This document shows, one piece after another, positions 1-9,943 of a stretch of 12,646 bases of DNA (position 1 is its first letter; each line of letters starts with the position of its first letter). Origin of the DNA: Hamiltosporidium magnivora (lineage: Eukaryota > Microsporidia > Dubosqiidae); contig PITI01000425.1 in assembly GCA_004325065.1 (NCBI GenBank), positions 1 through 12,646 on the forward strand, read 5' to 3'. The translations under genes were made by a program, and so were the position numbers. The notes beneath the pieces are model-generated. The model made no database searches. It saw only the letters and a list, made by a program, of their open reading frames with translations, and was not told where the DNA came from.

Positions 1-185
1 GCTTCGGCCTTCGATCACACTCCATGCAACGGACATTAACGAACTCCGGGCAACTGCCTCGCCTAGTAATTAGGTTCTACACACCTGGTAAATGAAAGGC
101 TTTGGGACGTAGGTATCGCAGGGGTTACTGATGGAGTTTTGGGGTAGCAGTCATTTATGTTAAACCTAGAACTGCGTTAATGTCA
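1..185 (+). rRNA. Large-subunit (25S/28S-type) ribosomal RNA, 3' end only
   Basis: This is the last part of a cytosolic LSU rRNA, downstream of the sarcin-ricin loop; the gene continues off the left edge. What I see: the window opens inside a UUCG tetraloop hairpin (loop 3-6, GC/GC closing pairs). Landmarks then follow in the same order as in the yeast 25S tail: GCCTAGTAA (61-69, yeast GGCTAGCAA), GAAAGGCTTTGGG (94-106, yeast GAAAGGCCTTGGG), GTATCGC (113-119, yeast GTATACGA), GGGTAGC (142-148, yeast GAGTAGC) and TGTTAAACCTAGAACTGCG (158-176, yeast TGTTACGATCTGCTGAG). GCAGT (147-151) can pair with ACTGC (171-175), replacing the yeast AGTAG/CTGCT terminal helix with compensating changes. Composition drops sharply after about 180, so the mature 3' end is put near 175-190. 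The tail is shorter and more divergent than in fungi, which suggests a microsporidian. Yeast sequence is from memory; the exact end and lineage are inferred. Confidence 0.77.
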
Positions 186-397
186 TAAAAACAAATATAA
201 CACTTGCCACTATTTTAAAAAGATGTGATACTTTTAAATAAAGTCTTATTAAAATTAAAAATAAATTTACAAATTTTAAATATAATTTATAGTTACCTCT
301 AAAAAATCAACGTAATATTTGTTAGAATTGTAAATCCACTAGAAAATTTGTCCCAAAAAAATTTTAAAGACCAAAACAACTAAGTATATATAAGAAA
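186..397. other. AT-rich trailer after the LSU rRNA
   Basis: Immediately after the rRNA the sequence becomes almost pure A+T with frequent stop codons in all frames. I see no processing hairpin, ITS-like element, SSU or 5S sequence here. The absence of SSU downstream means the gene order is not the reversed LSU-ITS-SSU order known from Nosema bombycis; an SSU, if linked, would lie to the left. A Pol I terminator is expected somewhere in this stretch or beyond, but no known motif can be named. Confidence 0.5.
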
Positions 398-598
398 GTG
401 AAAGTATTATATAAAAGTATGCTAGGAAGAAATGAAAATGTTCAGCGATTCAATTATGACAAATATCTCGATAATAACTTAAAGACTGTAAAATATTTAT
501 ATAGAACAAATTATAGAGCCTCAAAATATTTTTTTATATTTCTAGGGATATGGAATAATATATTTGAAATAATTAGTATTTTCAAAACAATTGAATAA
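398..598 (+). CDS. Small open frame, possible membrane peptide, unknown function
   Basis: A 66-codon frame opens with GTG at 398; the first ATG is at 419, giving 59 residues, and is the more credible start in a eukaryote. It ends in TAA at 596-598. The product is not recognised. The N-terminal two thirds are polar and basic, rich in N, K, Y and R; a hydrophobic stretch follows at about residues 45-63 of the long form (YFFIFLGIWNNIFEIISIF) that could be one membrane segment. The frame starts about 210 bases beyond the rRNA end and has the same strand. The local + strand is somewhat A-rich, which should favour stops, so the frame is a little longer than chance would give, but one such frame in a window of this size is not surprising. 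No clear promoter is visible beyond a TATATATAA run about ten bases before the GTG. Confidence 0.2.
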   Translation: MKVLYKSMLGRNENVQRFNYDKYLDNNLKTVKYLYRTNYRASKYFFIFLGIWNNIFEIISIFKTIE

Positions 599-3500
599 GA
601 ATAACTCTTATATAAACTATAAATATAGTTGAGATCATCTAAAATAGTTTGTAATAAATAAATTCTACTTTTAGTTAAGAAAGCCCGCATATGGTGATAT
701 TAAGACTTAATAAATATATTTAAAACATATAAGTCAAAAAGAAATTTCAAGTTTTCTTAGTGTAATTAATTTTATTAACTATTAAAGAAATTCCGAATAA
801 AATGAAATGCAATTTATTACACAAAAATGGTTTTTAGATATTTGCTTTAAATTTGTTTCTAATTACAATTATACAAAATTTTTCAAATTCTTTATTTTAA
901 AAAATAAATACCCATATAAAGTTGAGAAGTATTCTCTACAGATAAAAAAAATTAAATTCCATTGGTAGAATGATATATTGAATAAGATAAGAATATTAGG
1001 CACTTTTTTTCAGAAAACTGATTATCATATTGAATTCCTATCATAAACATAATTTAATCACCATATTTACCATTATTTGCATTTTACATTTTAAACACAC
1101 GCTACGGGATATAATACTACGGATTTTCACGATTCATTATGTAGTTTATGTTTTTGCAATGCGGTTTGATATTTTAGTAAATTGTAGATAAAAAATTGAA
1201 TGCCAAATCTTAGCATTTGAAACCAAGATTTAGATTTTATTTAGCGCTTTATTAATATATAAAAGGAACATCGGGTTTATTAAAAGTTTTATTGTTCGGT
1301 TTTGATATTAATGGTTGCTTGCAAAAAAAAACCTTTAGATACACTTTTTAGTTATGTTCCACCTTTTTTGACTGTTGTATATAGACAAGAAATAAAATGA
1401 AGAGCACTTCCAGCAGAAAATCTAGTTTTTACCTTTTCTAACGGCTGAAAGAATTATTACAATTATGAGGTAGTAAAAAATAATTATGAAAATGAATTTA
1501 ATGGTTAAGGTTGTCTAGTAACTTATGTTTTTAGTTGTCCTTTTTTTGCGATGGTCATATTAATTTTCATTAAAAATTTATTTATTCTGTTTTTGTCAGC
1601 ATGCTTTTGGTTAAATTTTACGTAGTATAAAGTGCAAAAACAGTAGGCCTGCAATTTATATTTAAACAATATTTTATTTGCAGTTAAACTATGTTATGCA
1701 AAGTAAAATTAAAGGGATTTTAGTTTAGTGAAAAATTCCAACGGTATTCTTAAGATAGAGAGTTTGATATCATAAAAAAACTCCATGTAGACTTTTAAAC
1801 GTACGAGTAGTAAGGGTTATGCAAAGGTCTTAAAATTATTTATAACTAATATTTCGCTACTCTGATAAACATAATACATCTTTTGTGTTTTTTCATCCTA
1901 TGTAAATTCATAAGAATAACTTTTATGGATAAAATATGGAGTCAATATCATTTTCTAGTTAGATAATCTAAAATTTACTACATTTACTAAATCTGAGAAA
2001 AAAAATAGACAAGTAGCAAATTTCATGCGTCCTTACTAAGTGCTAAGAAATTGCAGTTACTAACATATAATTGTTAAGATTTTTTTTTAAGTATTTCCGC
2101 TATTTTTTTTTGGGTTAAAGTAAAAACTCATATTATGTGTTACGACTCAAATGTACATTCAATTTAGTTCTGAAAAGTTTTTTTTTTTCAAATGATCTAT
2201 CTTTGTCTTGGAAAGTATCTCTAGAGATGATGCTAGTAATTTCTTTAGTATGCTTAAATAGATTGGAGTTTTAAAAGTGAAAATAGTTTATATTTAATAC
2301 TTTAAGAGTGTAAAATTTCTGGTAGCTAATAAAATTGATTTACTTTCTCAATTAAAATAATGTCTAATAGTTCTTCGAGGCAATATGCAAGGCGTTTTTT
2401 TGGTTTTTACACGATTGAGAAACTTTGAAAAAAAGAAGCTTAACAAACTCCTAATAAATTTTCTTAAGCTAAGCTTTTTAACGAGATACTTGAAAATATA
2501 AAATATTTAAAAACCAAGTATTAGATTAATTATAGAATAGAAAATTAAAAATTTACATCAGATTTTTTTTGTTTAACCTTACATTACCTATGTTTCTAAT
2601 CAATTCTAAAGTTATGATACCAATCTTGTAGATATATCTTGATTATATTTCATTCTTCTTTCCAGATCTATACCTTACAATTTTAAGTTTTTTCTGCTAT
2701 ATACTATAATATTTTTCAGATTGTTATGTAATATAGTAAAATGAAAGATTTTAGATTTCATAAGTTAAGATACTATATTCTAAATCATTTAGTACTTTGT
2801 ACAATGCTGTTTAAGCCCTTAAAAAATATCTATAAAGCTGAGTTTATGAAGACTATTTTTTTTGTTAATATAAGTGTGTTTCATGTATAATTTAGAAAAT
2901 ATATTTAGTTTATTATGTTTATTGTCTTTCTTAAGCATATTAAAAACGCAAATTTTATCTCCAAAGGTCTTGTTCAACGAAATATCGGATGATAAAATAG
3001 CGATATTTAATTGATATATTGAGAACGGATATAAAATTTTCTTTTGAAGAAAATAACACTAAGGTTTTTTTCTCCAAATTCAAAAATTGTAAAAAATTTA
3101 AGTAGCTCATAGTTTAAAACAACCCAAAAATATAAAAATAAATTGAAGTTATATCTCGGTTTCGTTGCTAGAAAATATTCAGGACTTATTAAAACAATCT
3201 AAAGTGGAAAATCTAACTGATTAGATTGATTTAATAGAAGATAAATAGAGCTGCACACTAAAATAAAATTTGTAGAATTTTTTTACCAATATTTTAGCCA
3301 GCCAAATATACTTTAATAGTAAATATAGGTTTTTCACTAACTTATAAATTTTCTTGAAATACTTCAAATAGTCTATTTGATTGCATTTTTCTTGATTTTT
3401 TCAAACAATGTTTCCTAGTAAAAAAAATTTATAAAAGTTTTATTTCACATCATTTATTTGTGAAAAACTATAATGGCATTAATTTCATAGCAATCATGTT

Positions 3501-3672
3501 GGCATTTATTCAGAAGGAATGCGTGGCATAGGAATTATAAAACTTACTATACAGTTGCTTCAATTTTACGTATAATTTGTGTAAATTACATTGATTTGAT
3601 TGCAATATAACTTTAATTTAGCATTTGATTAAATGTTGTAACTGTCGGTTTTTAAAATGATTAAATTTTTTT
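599..3672. other. Gene-free AT-rich stretch
   Basis: All six frames are broken by dense stops. The slightly less AT-rich patch at about 1100-1330 has no reading frame, tRNA or rRNA resemblance on either strand. The only structures noticed are a 7-bp inverted repeat (AAATCTT at 1205-1211, AAGATTT at 1225-1231) and a cluster of three T-tracts at 2080-2188, listed separately. No tandem repeats of the kind common in rDNA spacers are visible. Confidence 0.6.
2080..2188. other. Cluster of three long T-tracts
   Basis: Runs of 9 (2080-2088), 9 (2103-2111) and 11 (2178-2188) consecutive T lie within 110 bases on the + strand, in the transcription direction of the rRNA gene and about 1.9 kb beyond its end. 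T-rich elements take part in transcript release by Pol I and Pol III in eukaryotes, so a fail-safe terminator is possible. T-runs of 7-9 also occur elsewhere in the window, and no upstream factor-binding site is recognised, so slippage-driven homopolymer growth is at least as likely. Confidence 0.25.
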
Positions 3673-3912
3673 ATGTTTGCGATACAAACTTTAAAAGTTA
3701 TAATTAGATTTAATTCAGCAATCATGAAAGTATTAAATTTTTTTAGGAAAATAATTTCTAAATACAAGCTTTTTAAATTTTGCTCGCTTAAGTATAGATT
3801 TATTGTCTATTCTTTTATCTTACAAGTGTATTCCAAAAATAAAGGCATAATTACAGCAAGATCAATATTATATTTGTCTCTAAGCTCAAAATATTTTCAA
3901 AAAATCAAGTAA
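3673..3912 (+). CDS. Small open frame, unrecognised, probably chance
   Basis: A 79-codon frame from ATG at 3673 to a TAA at the end. The translation is dominated by K, I, F, L, S and Y, the residues expected from random AT-rich DNA, and shows no family motif. There is no clear membrane topology. An internal ATG lies at 3724. Upstream I see only A/T runs and no CCC- or GGG-type element close to the ATG. No neighbouring gene gives context. I list it because it is the second longest frame here, not because the sequence argues that it is expressed. Confidence 0.13.
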   Translation: MFAIQTLKVIIRFNSAIMKVLNFFRKIISKYKLFKFCSLKYRFIVYSFILQVYSKNKGIITARSILYLSLSSKYFQKIK

Positions 3913-6900
3913 AATTAAAATTAATTGAAAATTTTATATCATCGATTATACTATTCGTACTAATCGATTCATTTCAATTCAGACGAGACTTATAAGTTTT
4001 TATGAAAGATATATTTCAAAAATATTTTTCTAAATTCAGAAGTTTTATAAAGCATGCAAATTTTAATAAAAATGGCTCAAACGAATTTGAAAATATTTAT
4101 TTCATGACATCTACAATTATATATGTGTTTCGTATTTAATTAGATAGAATAAAGCCAAAAAAATTTCTATATTAATATAATAATATATTATAAAACGAGA
4201 TCGTCGCATTTTTAAGAACTCTTAAAGTATTAGGGTTTAATTTTAATATATATTATTTTATAGAATCCAATCTAAAGTCAATATACCAAATTAAAGCTAA
4301 ATATAAGATTATAAGCACGTAATTCAATTAAAAGTAATTCCAAAAAAAAGTAGCCAATGAAGAATTTCTTCTATTAATATAAATTTCTTATGAAATATCA
4401 CTAATATATCGAATACACTAAAGCTTTATTTTTACATTTATGTCAGTAATTTATAAAAATAAATATTTGTTTGTAAAGAATATACGAACCATTGTTCCGG
4501 ATTTGTCTGCATGAATTCTATTTTTCTAAATAAAATTGATAAAACCGTGTATGAAATTTTCTGGTTACATTATATTTTGTACAACTCAAATATATTAAAA
4601 TTCTTACAAATTTCAGTGTTGAACTAATAAATATATTAAAATATGATAGATTAGTAAAGCACGGAAAGTATGCAACTTCCTACTCTCAAAACACTTTTAA
4701 ATCTTTTCATGAACCATGAAAAGAGTCTATTAAAAATATTTGGCTAGAAAAATTCATATTATCTTTTGTAAAGAAAGATGAGCCGTGTCTATTCCTATTT
4801 ATTTACGAACGAAACAAAGACAATACAAAATAATATACGTAGATATTTACGCAAAAAAAACTCAAAGCTTTTTTAAAAAGGGAGAAACAGCCATAAATTA
4901 AATATACATACAAACTGCTAAATATTAACTACAAAATTTAGAAATAAAACCTTTAAAGATAAGAAAAACTTTAAAAATTGAGCCAGATATAAATCCAAAT
5001 GATCAGGCTAAAAGGAAACCAGATAATTGAAAAGATCGCATCATATATTGAACTTAGCCTTTGAATTTTCAAAAGAAGTAGTCGTTGCAAGAGAATTTAG
5101 GAAAATTTCTTAAAAGTATTTTAGTACGAATAATTTTAATGATTTGAAAATTTCATGTAACTCTAATAGCATTTAGAAAGTATTTTAAAAAAATCTAATA
5201 TAATGAACCCTGTAAAAGAGAAATAAATTTTTAAGATACACGGTATTATATGATAAAATAAAGTGTAAAGGCATAATTTGAGAATACTAAAGACAAAGAA
5301 AGTACAAATACTAAAAATAAATGATAAACCCAACAAAATATAAGATGTCTATTTATAATACTTGCTGAATAAATTCTAAAGCAACACCGGGACACAAGAA
5401 TCTATTTAAGCATTTTATTCTTAAACCTTTACTTTATCTTATTTTAAAATGTATTTTTATGTACATTTTTAGATTTACGATAATCGATCTGAAACAATAT
5501 CTATAATATGTAAAATAAATAAAGAACAAAAATTTATTTATAATGAAAAAGCTTTATTAAGAAAACCCTCATTGTTTATATTTAAAAAAAATATAATTTC
5601 ATACACCTTCTATATTAAGATTTTGGGGTAGAGGAAACTTTCTGTGCTGATTCGAATGTATTGTAGTTTTTTGATTCAATTTTGTAAATTCTCATTAGAT
5701 TGAACATAATTTTGCTATTAAGAAGATTTATTTGTGCAGATATAAAGTATGAAATGTTGATTCTTAAAAACCTACAGAAAAAAGATGATGGATTAAAAAT
5801 GATGGGGTTAATATCAATATGACCGATTTGAAATTTATCTTAGTGTTTAAATTCAAAACAGTATTTCAAGGTTTTGTGTTACACATATTTTATAAACATT
5901 TCTTTAATATAATTTCTATGCGGAGTATTTAATTGAAGAATTTTGCAAGATTTCAATTGTATATGATGCCATTTATCTAAAAGACAATAACAAAATTTTT
6001 TTGAAGTTGTAAATTATTTAAATTTTTTATATCACAAAACATAAGAGTCTACCCATATATTCTGTCTATTTTAGTTATCAAATTATAATATAGCCTGTTA
6101 TATAGGCAAAGAAAAATACCGAAGCAGACAAGAATTTAATGTAAGATGTTTTCTTACTATTTTGAAATTCTATATTGATATATCGTGCATGGGAAAAAAT
6201 TTGATCCAAAGAAAACCCATGAAGGAATATTATAAAAAAGAGTTAATCTTATAAGATAATTCAAATTGCACATATATTTTCTATAAATCATAAATATATC
6301 GATATTAGATTTATAAGAAAATAAGATAAAACCAAACCCGGTATATCTATGCGAAGTTTTTTCTGATGTGTTGTTTTTAACTAATACATTTAAAAGAAGT
6401 GGATATAGAATCCCGAAAGTGAAAATAAAAAGATGTGATAGATATTTGCATTAGAATCTAGCACCAATCTTTTTGTTTCTCTTTAATCTAATTTTTGTGG
6501 TAAAAAAAACTGGAATTAAAAAAAATTTAAATAAATTTTAAAAAGAATTCGCAGATTGGAGGAAAAAGTAGCAATATACTTTCATATACTAAGAAATTTG
6601 TTAAAAACCCTGTAGACTTAAGTAGAATGTATATTAAAGATTAATTATACTTAAATGTTTTTTTGAATTATGTAGTGTATTTAATCTCGCTGCCAGCACA
6701 ACAAAGATTTATTATAAAATTCTCAGCCTCAAAGGTCGCAAGAATATAAAATTTTTAATGGTTTTTTAAATCAGATGAATCAAAAATAATTGACATAAAT
6801 AATATAATTACTCAGGAGTTTTTACCTGATTTTGTCTAGATACACTATAACCTTTTAAAAACAATATTTTTATTTTATTCTATATGCTTATACCTGCAAA

Positions 6901-7104
6901 TATTGATTTTAGTCTTTTATTTTATTTTCGTTGTTCAGAAACTGTCTTTCCTCCGGAGTAATTGCAACTATTTTGATAAATCTTAATACGTTACGATAAA
7001 TTTTAGTTATCTATTTACATCATAATATGCAATAGTCAGTATAACTAAGAAGATATTTCAATGAAGTTTTAAGTTAAAAATTTGTAAAAAAATGATTTTT
7101 TTAG
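3913..7104. other. Gene-free AT-rich stretch with an A-rich block
   Basis: No gene is supported. From about 4740 to 5400 the + strand is markedly A-rich: A outnumbers T by between 2:1 and 4:1 in lines I counted (4861-5040 and 5281-5340). One + frame from about 4480 to 5505 looks protein-like in pieces but holds about 25 stops in some 340 codons, only slightly below the random rate, so it is not called. Small inverted repeats occur at 4173-4190, 4702-4724 (listed), 5446-5469 (AAAATGTA / TACATTTT, 8-base loop) and 6282-6315 (TATAAATC / GATTTATA around ATATCGATAT). Confidence 0.6.
4702..4724. repeat. Perfect 10-bp inverted repeat with 3-base loop
   Basis: TCTTTTCATG (4702-4711) is followed by AAC and then CATGAAAAGA (4715-4724), an exact inverted repeat able to form a tight hairpin with four G-C pairs near and along the stem. 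In this AT-rich setting it is among the more stable short hairpins. No T-run follows on the + strand, so it is not a bacterial-type terminator. It may be a protein-binding palindrome or chance; one or two such repeats are expected in a window of this size. Confidence 0.5.
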
Positions 7105-7392
7105 GAGCATATACAGGAAATAGATAAATTTGATAGAATACAGCCTAATGGTATTTCTGTTTATTATTAACTCATACTATTGGTGAACTTAACAAGATTC
7201 CCTTGTACCGATTATTTTATGGCTTTTTCATTAGCCGCTGAATTTTCATTTCGCTTAAAAATATTTCGCTGACAAAAAATCAATCCAAGCGTTTGTTTTG
7301 TTTTAAGGGCCAATAAAGACAATTCCACGCTCGATTTTAGATTGACATATCTTAAACTTCTTTTCTATGTTGTAATAGACAATACCCTATAA
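7105..7392 (+). pseudogene. Possible remnant of a coding sequence, unidentified
   Basis: This island is less AT-rich than its surroundings (48 G or C in the 140 bases 7201-7340). One + frame runs from just after a TAG at 7102-7104 to a TAA at 7390-7392 with only two internal stops, TAA at 7168-7170 and TGA at 7270-7272, over 95 codons. The translation between the stops has a mixed, protein-like composition, for example CTDYFMAFSLAAEFSFRL and INPSVCFVLRANKDNSTL. The second piece vaguely recalls the region of MULE-type transposases where a proline, hydrophobic strand and Asn-Lys follow the first catalytic Asp by about 35 residues, and an Asp does sit 35 residues upstream here. That comparison is from memory and weak. 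Stop depletion of this size can arise by chance when all frames are scanned. No inverted termini or target duplication were found. Confidence 0.18.
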
Positions 7393-8947
7393 AAATGTAC
7401 TCTTGGAAAATATTCCATACGAAATAAATCGCATTTGTATAATTGTTTTTAGATCTGATATCTTCATAGTATATATCTATATAGTATTGTATTTTCTAAC
7501 ATACAAATCCTAAAAAAATTTCTTTCGATAATATAAAGAATTTTTATAGATATTTCAATGAGAAATATCAAACATAAAAATGATAAAGGTAAATTATTGG
7601 ATTAAATCCAGATAATAAAAATTTTATCAAAAAATTTATATAATGATTATTTTTCGTTCTTTTTGTAACGAGTTGGCTTGCTGCCTAGTTTATTTATTTT
7701 GTTATAATTTAGATCTTATAATTTTTGATTCATAAAAGCCTTCTTTAGAAATTTGATTTGCAATTCGATGTGTAAATAAAGTATGTGTAGCCTTTACAAT
7801 AAAGAAATCGTTTTATCTTAGAATTTTCGTTTGAATATTTTATAAAATTATATTATATTAGTTCATTTATTTAAAATAGCAACCTATTTCTTGTCATTAT
7901 GAACAATTCTATTTAATTTCTCTTGAATGACGAATTATAGTAAAAATTATATACTGTTGTTGCCGTCTTTACCCTAGAAATTACAATTACTTTGTTTCTA
8001 GTATTAATATTGATTTTTTATCATGTATGCAACAGGTTAGATCTAATATTTTAAGGAATCTTTGTTTTTTTTGGAAACTTTAAAAACTTTATTGGTTAAT
8101 TTTTATTCTTTATTAGCTTTAACGGTTTTTCGTTAGATATGTTTTCTTCTTGATATGTAAAACTATATATGTATCTTTAGCTCAGCATATTTATCACTTT
8201 AAAATTACTGCCTTCTTTGGCTTTTATAATTCCTCTGATGGCATTTTTTACAAGGAATGTAGTTTCTATATTTTTTTTGCTTTTGAGTAAAAAAATATAA
8301 AGCGTTTTGTGTTGATTAATAGCAAATTTTTTTTTCCAGAGCTATTAAATGAAAAAATTTCGGAAAAGAGAAATAAATCTTACATAAGTAAATTTCAGTA
8401 AAACATAATTTTAAATTTTCTTAGTACAAGTCATTCGCAGCCAGTTTAGTACGTAATTGAGATCCTTATTTTTTTTTAAGATTCTTATCTGCAATGTTTC
8501 TTTATTAGACAGTTTGTAAATCTTTCTAAATTTTATGTTTTGATTCCATATTCAATACGAAATTTTAGTAAATTTAATATTTTTCAAGTAAATTGAATTT
8601 ATGATCGAATAGCGAAAATGTCGCTCTAAATAAAGTTTTCATGATTTTTGCTATATTCTGTTTTTTAATAACTTGAAACCATCTTTAACTGTGTTAAATT
8701 GTATTACTCAGACCTCTACTTTTTTTGCATCAAAAATACCTAATAATTCCCACTTCAAAAAGCATTATGGATAAAATAAAATTCAGTTGGTTGTCCTATT
8801 TTTTACATAATGGTAGAGCTACTTTTGGTTTTGTTATTTCCTAAATTTCTTTTAAATACAACACTCTTGGTACGAGGAATTCTTCACTATTCAAACTTTA
8901 TAGCTTAAATTTTTTTTAAGAAATTATACGAAGTATAAATCATGAGA
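7393..8947. other. Gene-free T-rich stretch
   Basis: T exceeds A on the + strand, by about two to one or more in several lines (for example 8041-8160 and 8461-8520). The T-rich block begins near 6840 and ends abruptly near 8930. No open frame above about 60 codons exists on either strand. A GCTCAG motif at 8180 was checked as a tRNA D-arm and rejected. No repeats or other features were seen. Confidence 0.6.
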
Positions 8948-9238
8948 TTATTTATAAATAATAAAAAGAACATAAAAATATAATGATGTGCCACAGGAAT
9001 CGATATTAGATATTAGATTCAAGAAATGATAATTTACAGAATTACAAGCATATTTACACGATATTAAAACACCAACATTAAAAGGCCAAATTTTATACAG
9101 ATAGAATAAAGAGCCAAATATGCTAAGAATGTACATTCTTAATTGCTTTAAGATTTTTCTCTCTAATTTATATTCAACTATAATAAACTGGAATTTTGTA
9201 CTTTTAGAACTAAAGTTTTCAAGAAAACTCTGATACAT
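8948..9238 (-). CDS. 96-codon open frame, candidate small membrane protein, unknown function
   Basis: This is the longest open frame in the window, read from ATG at 9238 down to 8948. The product is not recognised. Residues 1-34 are polar and basic (two KLERK-like charged clusters); residues about 35-60 are hydrophobic and aromatic (for example MYILSIFGSLFYLYKIW, then FNVGVLIS), and the last dozen residues (SLYFYVLFIIYK) are hydrophobic again, so one or two membrane segments are possible. Three cysteines fall in the second half (CKYAC and SCG). Just before the ATG the - strand has TATAAA and then GGG five bases from the start, resembling the GGG/CCC-type start-proximal signals reported for microsporidia. 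Against it, the + strand here is A-rich, which lowers the number of stop codons on the - strand and makes a chance frame likely. No neighbour supports it. Confidence 0.25.
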   Translation of the reverse strand: MYQSFLENFSSKSTKFQFIIVEYKLERKILKQLRMYILSIFGSLFYLYKIWPFNVGVLISCKYACNSVNYHFLNLISNIDSCGTSLYFYVLFIIYK

Positions 9239-9256
9239 AAAAACCCTCTTTATATC
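9239..9256 (-). promoter_or_regulatory. Possible TATA-like and GGG start-proximal element
   Basis: On the - strand, GATATAAAG (9256-9248) is followed by AGGG and five T before the ATG at 9238. Short CCC- or GGG-type elements close to the start codon are described for microsporidian genes, and TATA-like boxes are common upstream. The TATA match carries little weight in DNA this AT-rich; GGG is rarer here, so its position is the more informative part. The call depends on the frame at 8948-9238 being real. Confidence 0.2.
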
Positions 9257-9617
9257 ATTCTAAACACATTAAAGAAATGTTACCTTTAAAAAAGCATAAT
9301 TCATAAAGAAATACATTTTTCATTTAAGCTAACTACAAAACATATAGATTTGGTTAGACATCTAAAACTAAATATTTTAAGTAATAATTGAGCTTCCTTG
9401 ACATAATCTTAAAATTTGAAATTAAAAAATACTCAAACCCTTACTATGAATTCTCACTTAGTTTAACGTATCATCCGTAGGCTTTCAATAAATTTTTATG
9501 ATATAATGAAACAATAGACTCAAATTATCGCAATATATTTTCAATCTAAATATTTCTGGCTATAAATGAGTAAATATTTCTGTTATGATTTTTTTTTGTT
9601 CTTTTCACAAATTATTG

Positions 9618-9639
9618 AAATGAAAAAAAATTTTCATTT
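9618..9639. repeat. Perfect 9-bp inverted repeat with A-only loop
   Basis: AAATGAAAA (9618-9626) and TTTTCATTT (9631-9639) flank four A bases. Because the loop and inner arms form a continuous A-run followed by a T-run, the site is also an A/T tract junction that would give intrinsically bent or easily melted DNA. Function is unknown; in DNA this AT-rich it may be chance. Confidence 0.45.
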
Positions 9640-9943
9640 TATTCATGATCATTTTGCATAATATATACGTATCTAAAATATTAATCTATTCATTATGTAT
9701 CTATTAGAACAATCTTTCATAATTTGAATTTGATTTTTTGTATAAAGATACAAAAGAAATTTAATTTTAAAGATTTAATACCCCATAATAGGCCATACAT
9801 ACAACGATATGCTATTATTATGATGCAAACAAATAAAATGTTTTAGATTTTAATTAAATATTTATTATATTTCTATTTACACGATCTTTAAATATATGGA
9901 CTTTATTATTTAAATCTATACTCGCATATTAAGTGTATGTCTC

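Noticed and set aside
1..180. Possible SSU rRNA or bacterial/organellar rRNA instead of eukaryotic LSU
   Set aside because: A few words (AACGAAC, CTAGTAAT, TACACACC) resemble SSU rRNA, but they do not occur in the SSU order or spacing, whereas five landmarks follow the eukaryotic LSU 3' order. The bacterial 23S 3' end does not match.
2435..2480. AGCTTAA / TTAAGCT inverted words suggesting 5S rRNA or a hairpin
   Set aside because: There is no 5S box order, and 7-bp inverted matches are expected many times by chance.
3473..3610. Nearly open + frame with CWHLFRRNAWHRNY-like peptide
   Set aside because: It is open for only 39 codons after an in-frame TAG at 3488-3490, has no recognisable family, and falls well within chance.
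4480..5505. Long + frame giving protein-like peptides in the A-rich block
   Set aside because: About 25 stops in some 340 codons is only slightly below the random rate; short protein-like pieces are common in random AT-rich translations.
8171..8250. tRNA-like start with TTTAGCTCAG
   Set aside because: There is no GG in a D-loop, no complementary acceptor arm, and no T-arm of the GTTCRA type at the right distance.
6299..9011. Shared 12-mer TCGATATTAGAT at 6299-6310 and 9000-9011 as a dispersed repeat
   Set aside because: At this base composition dozens of exact 12-base matches are expected in a window of this length, and the similarity does not extend.
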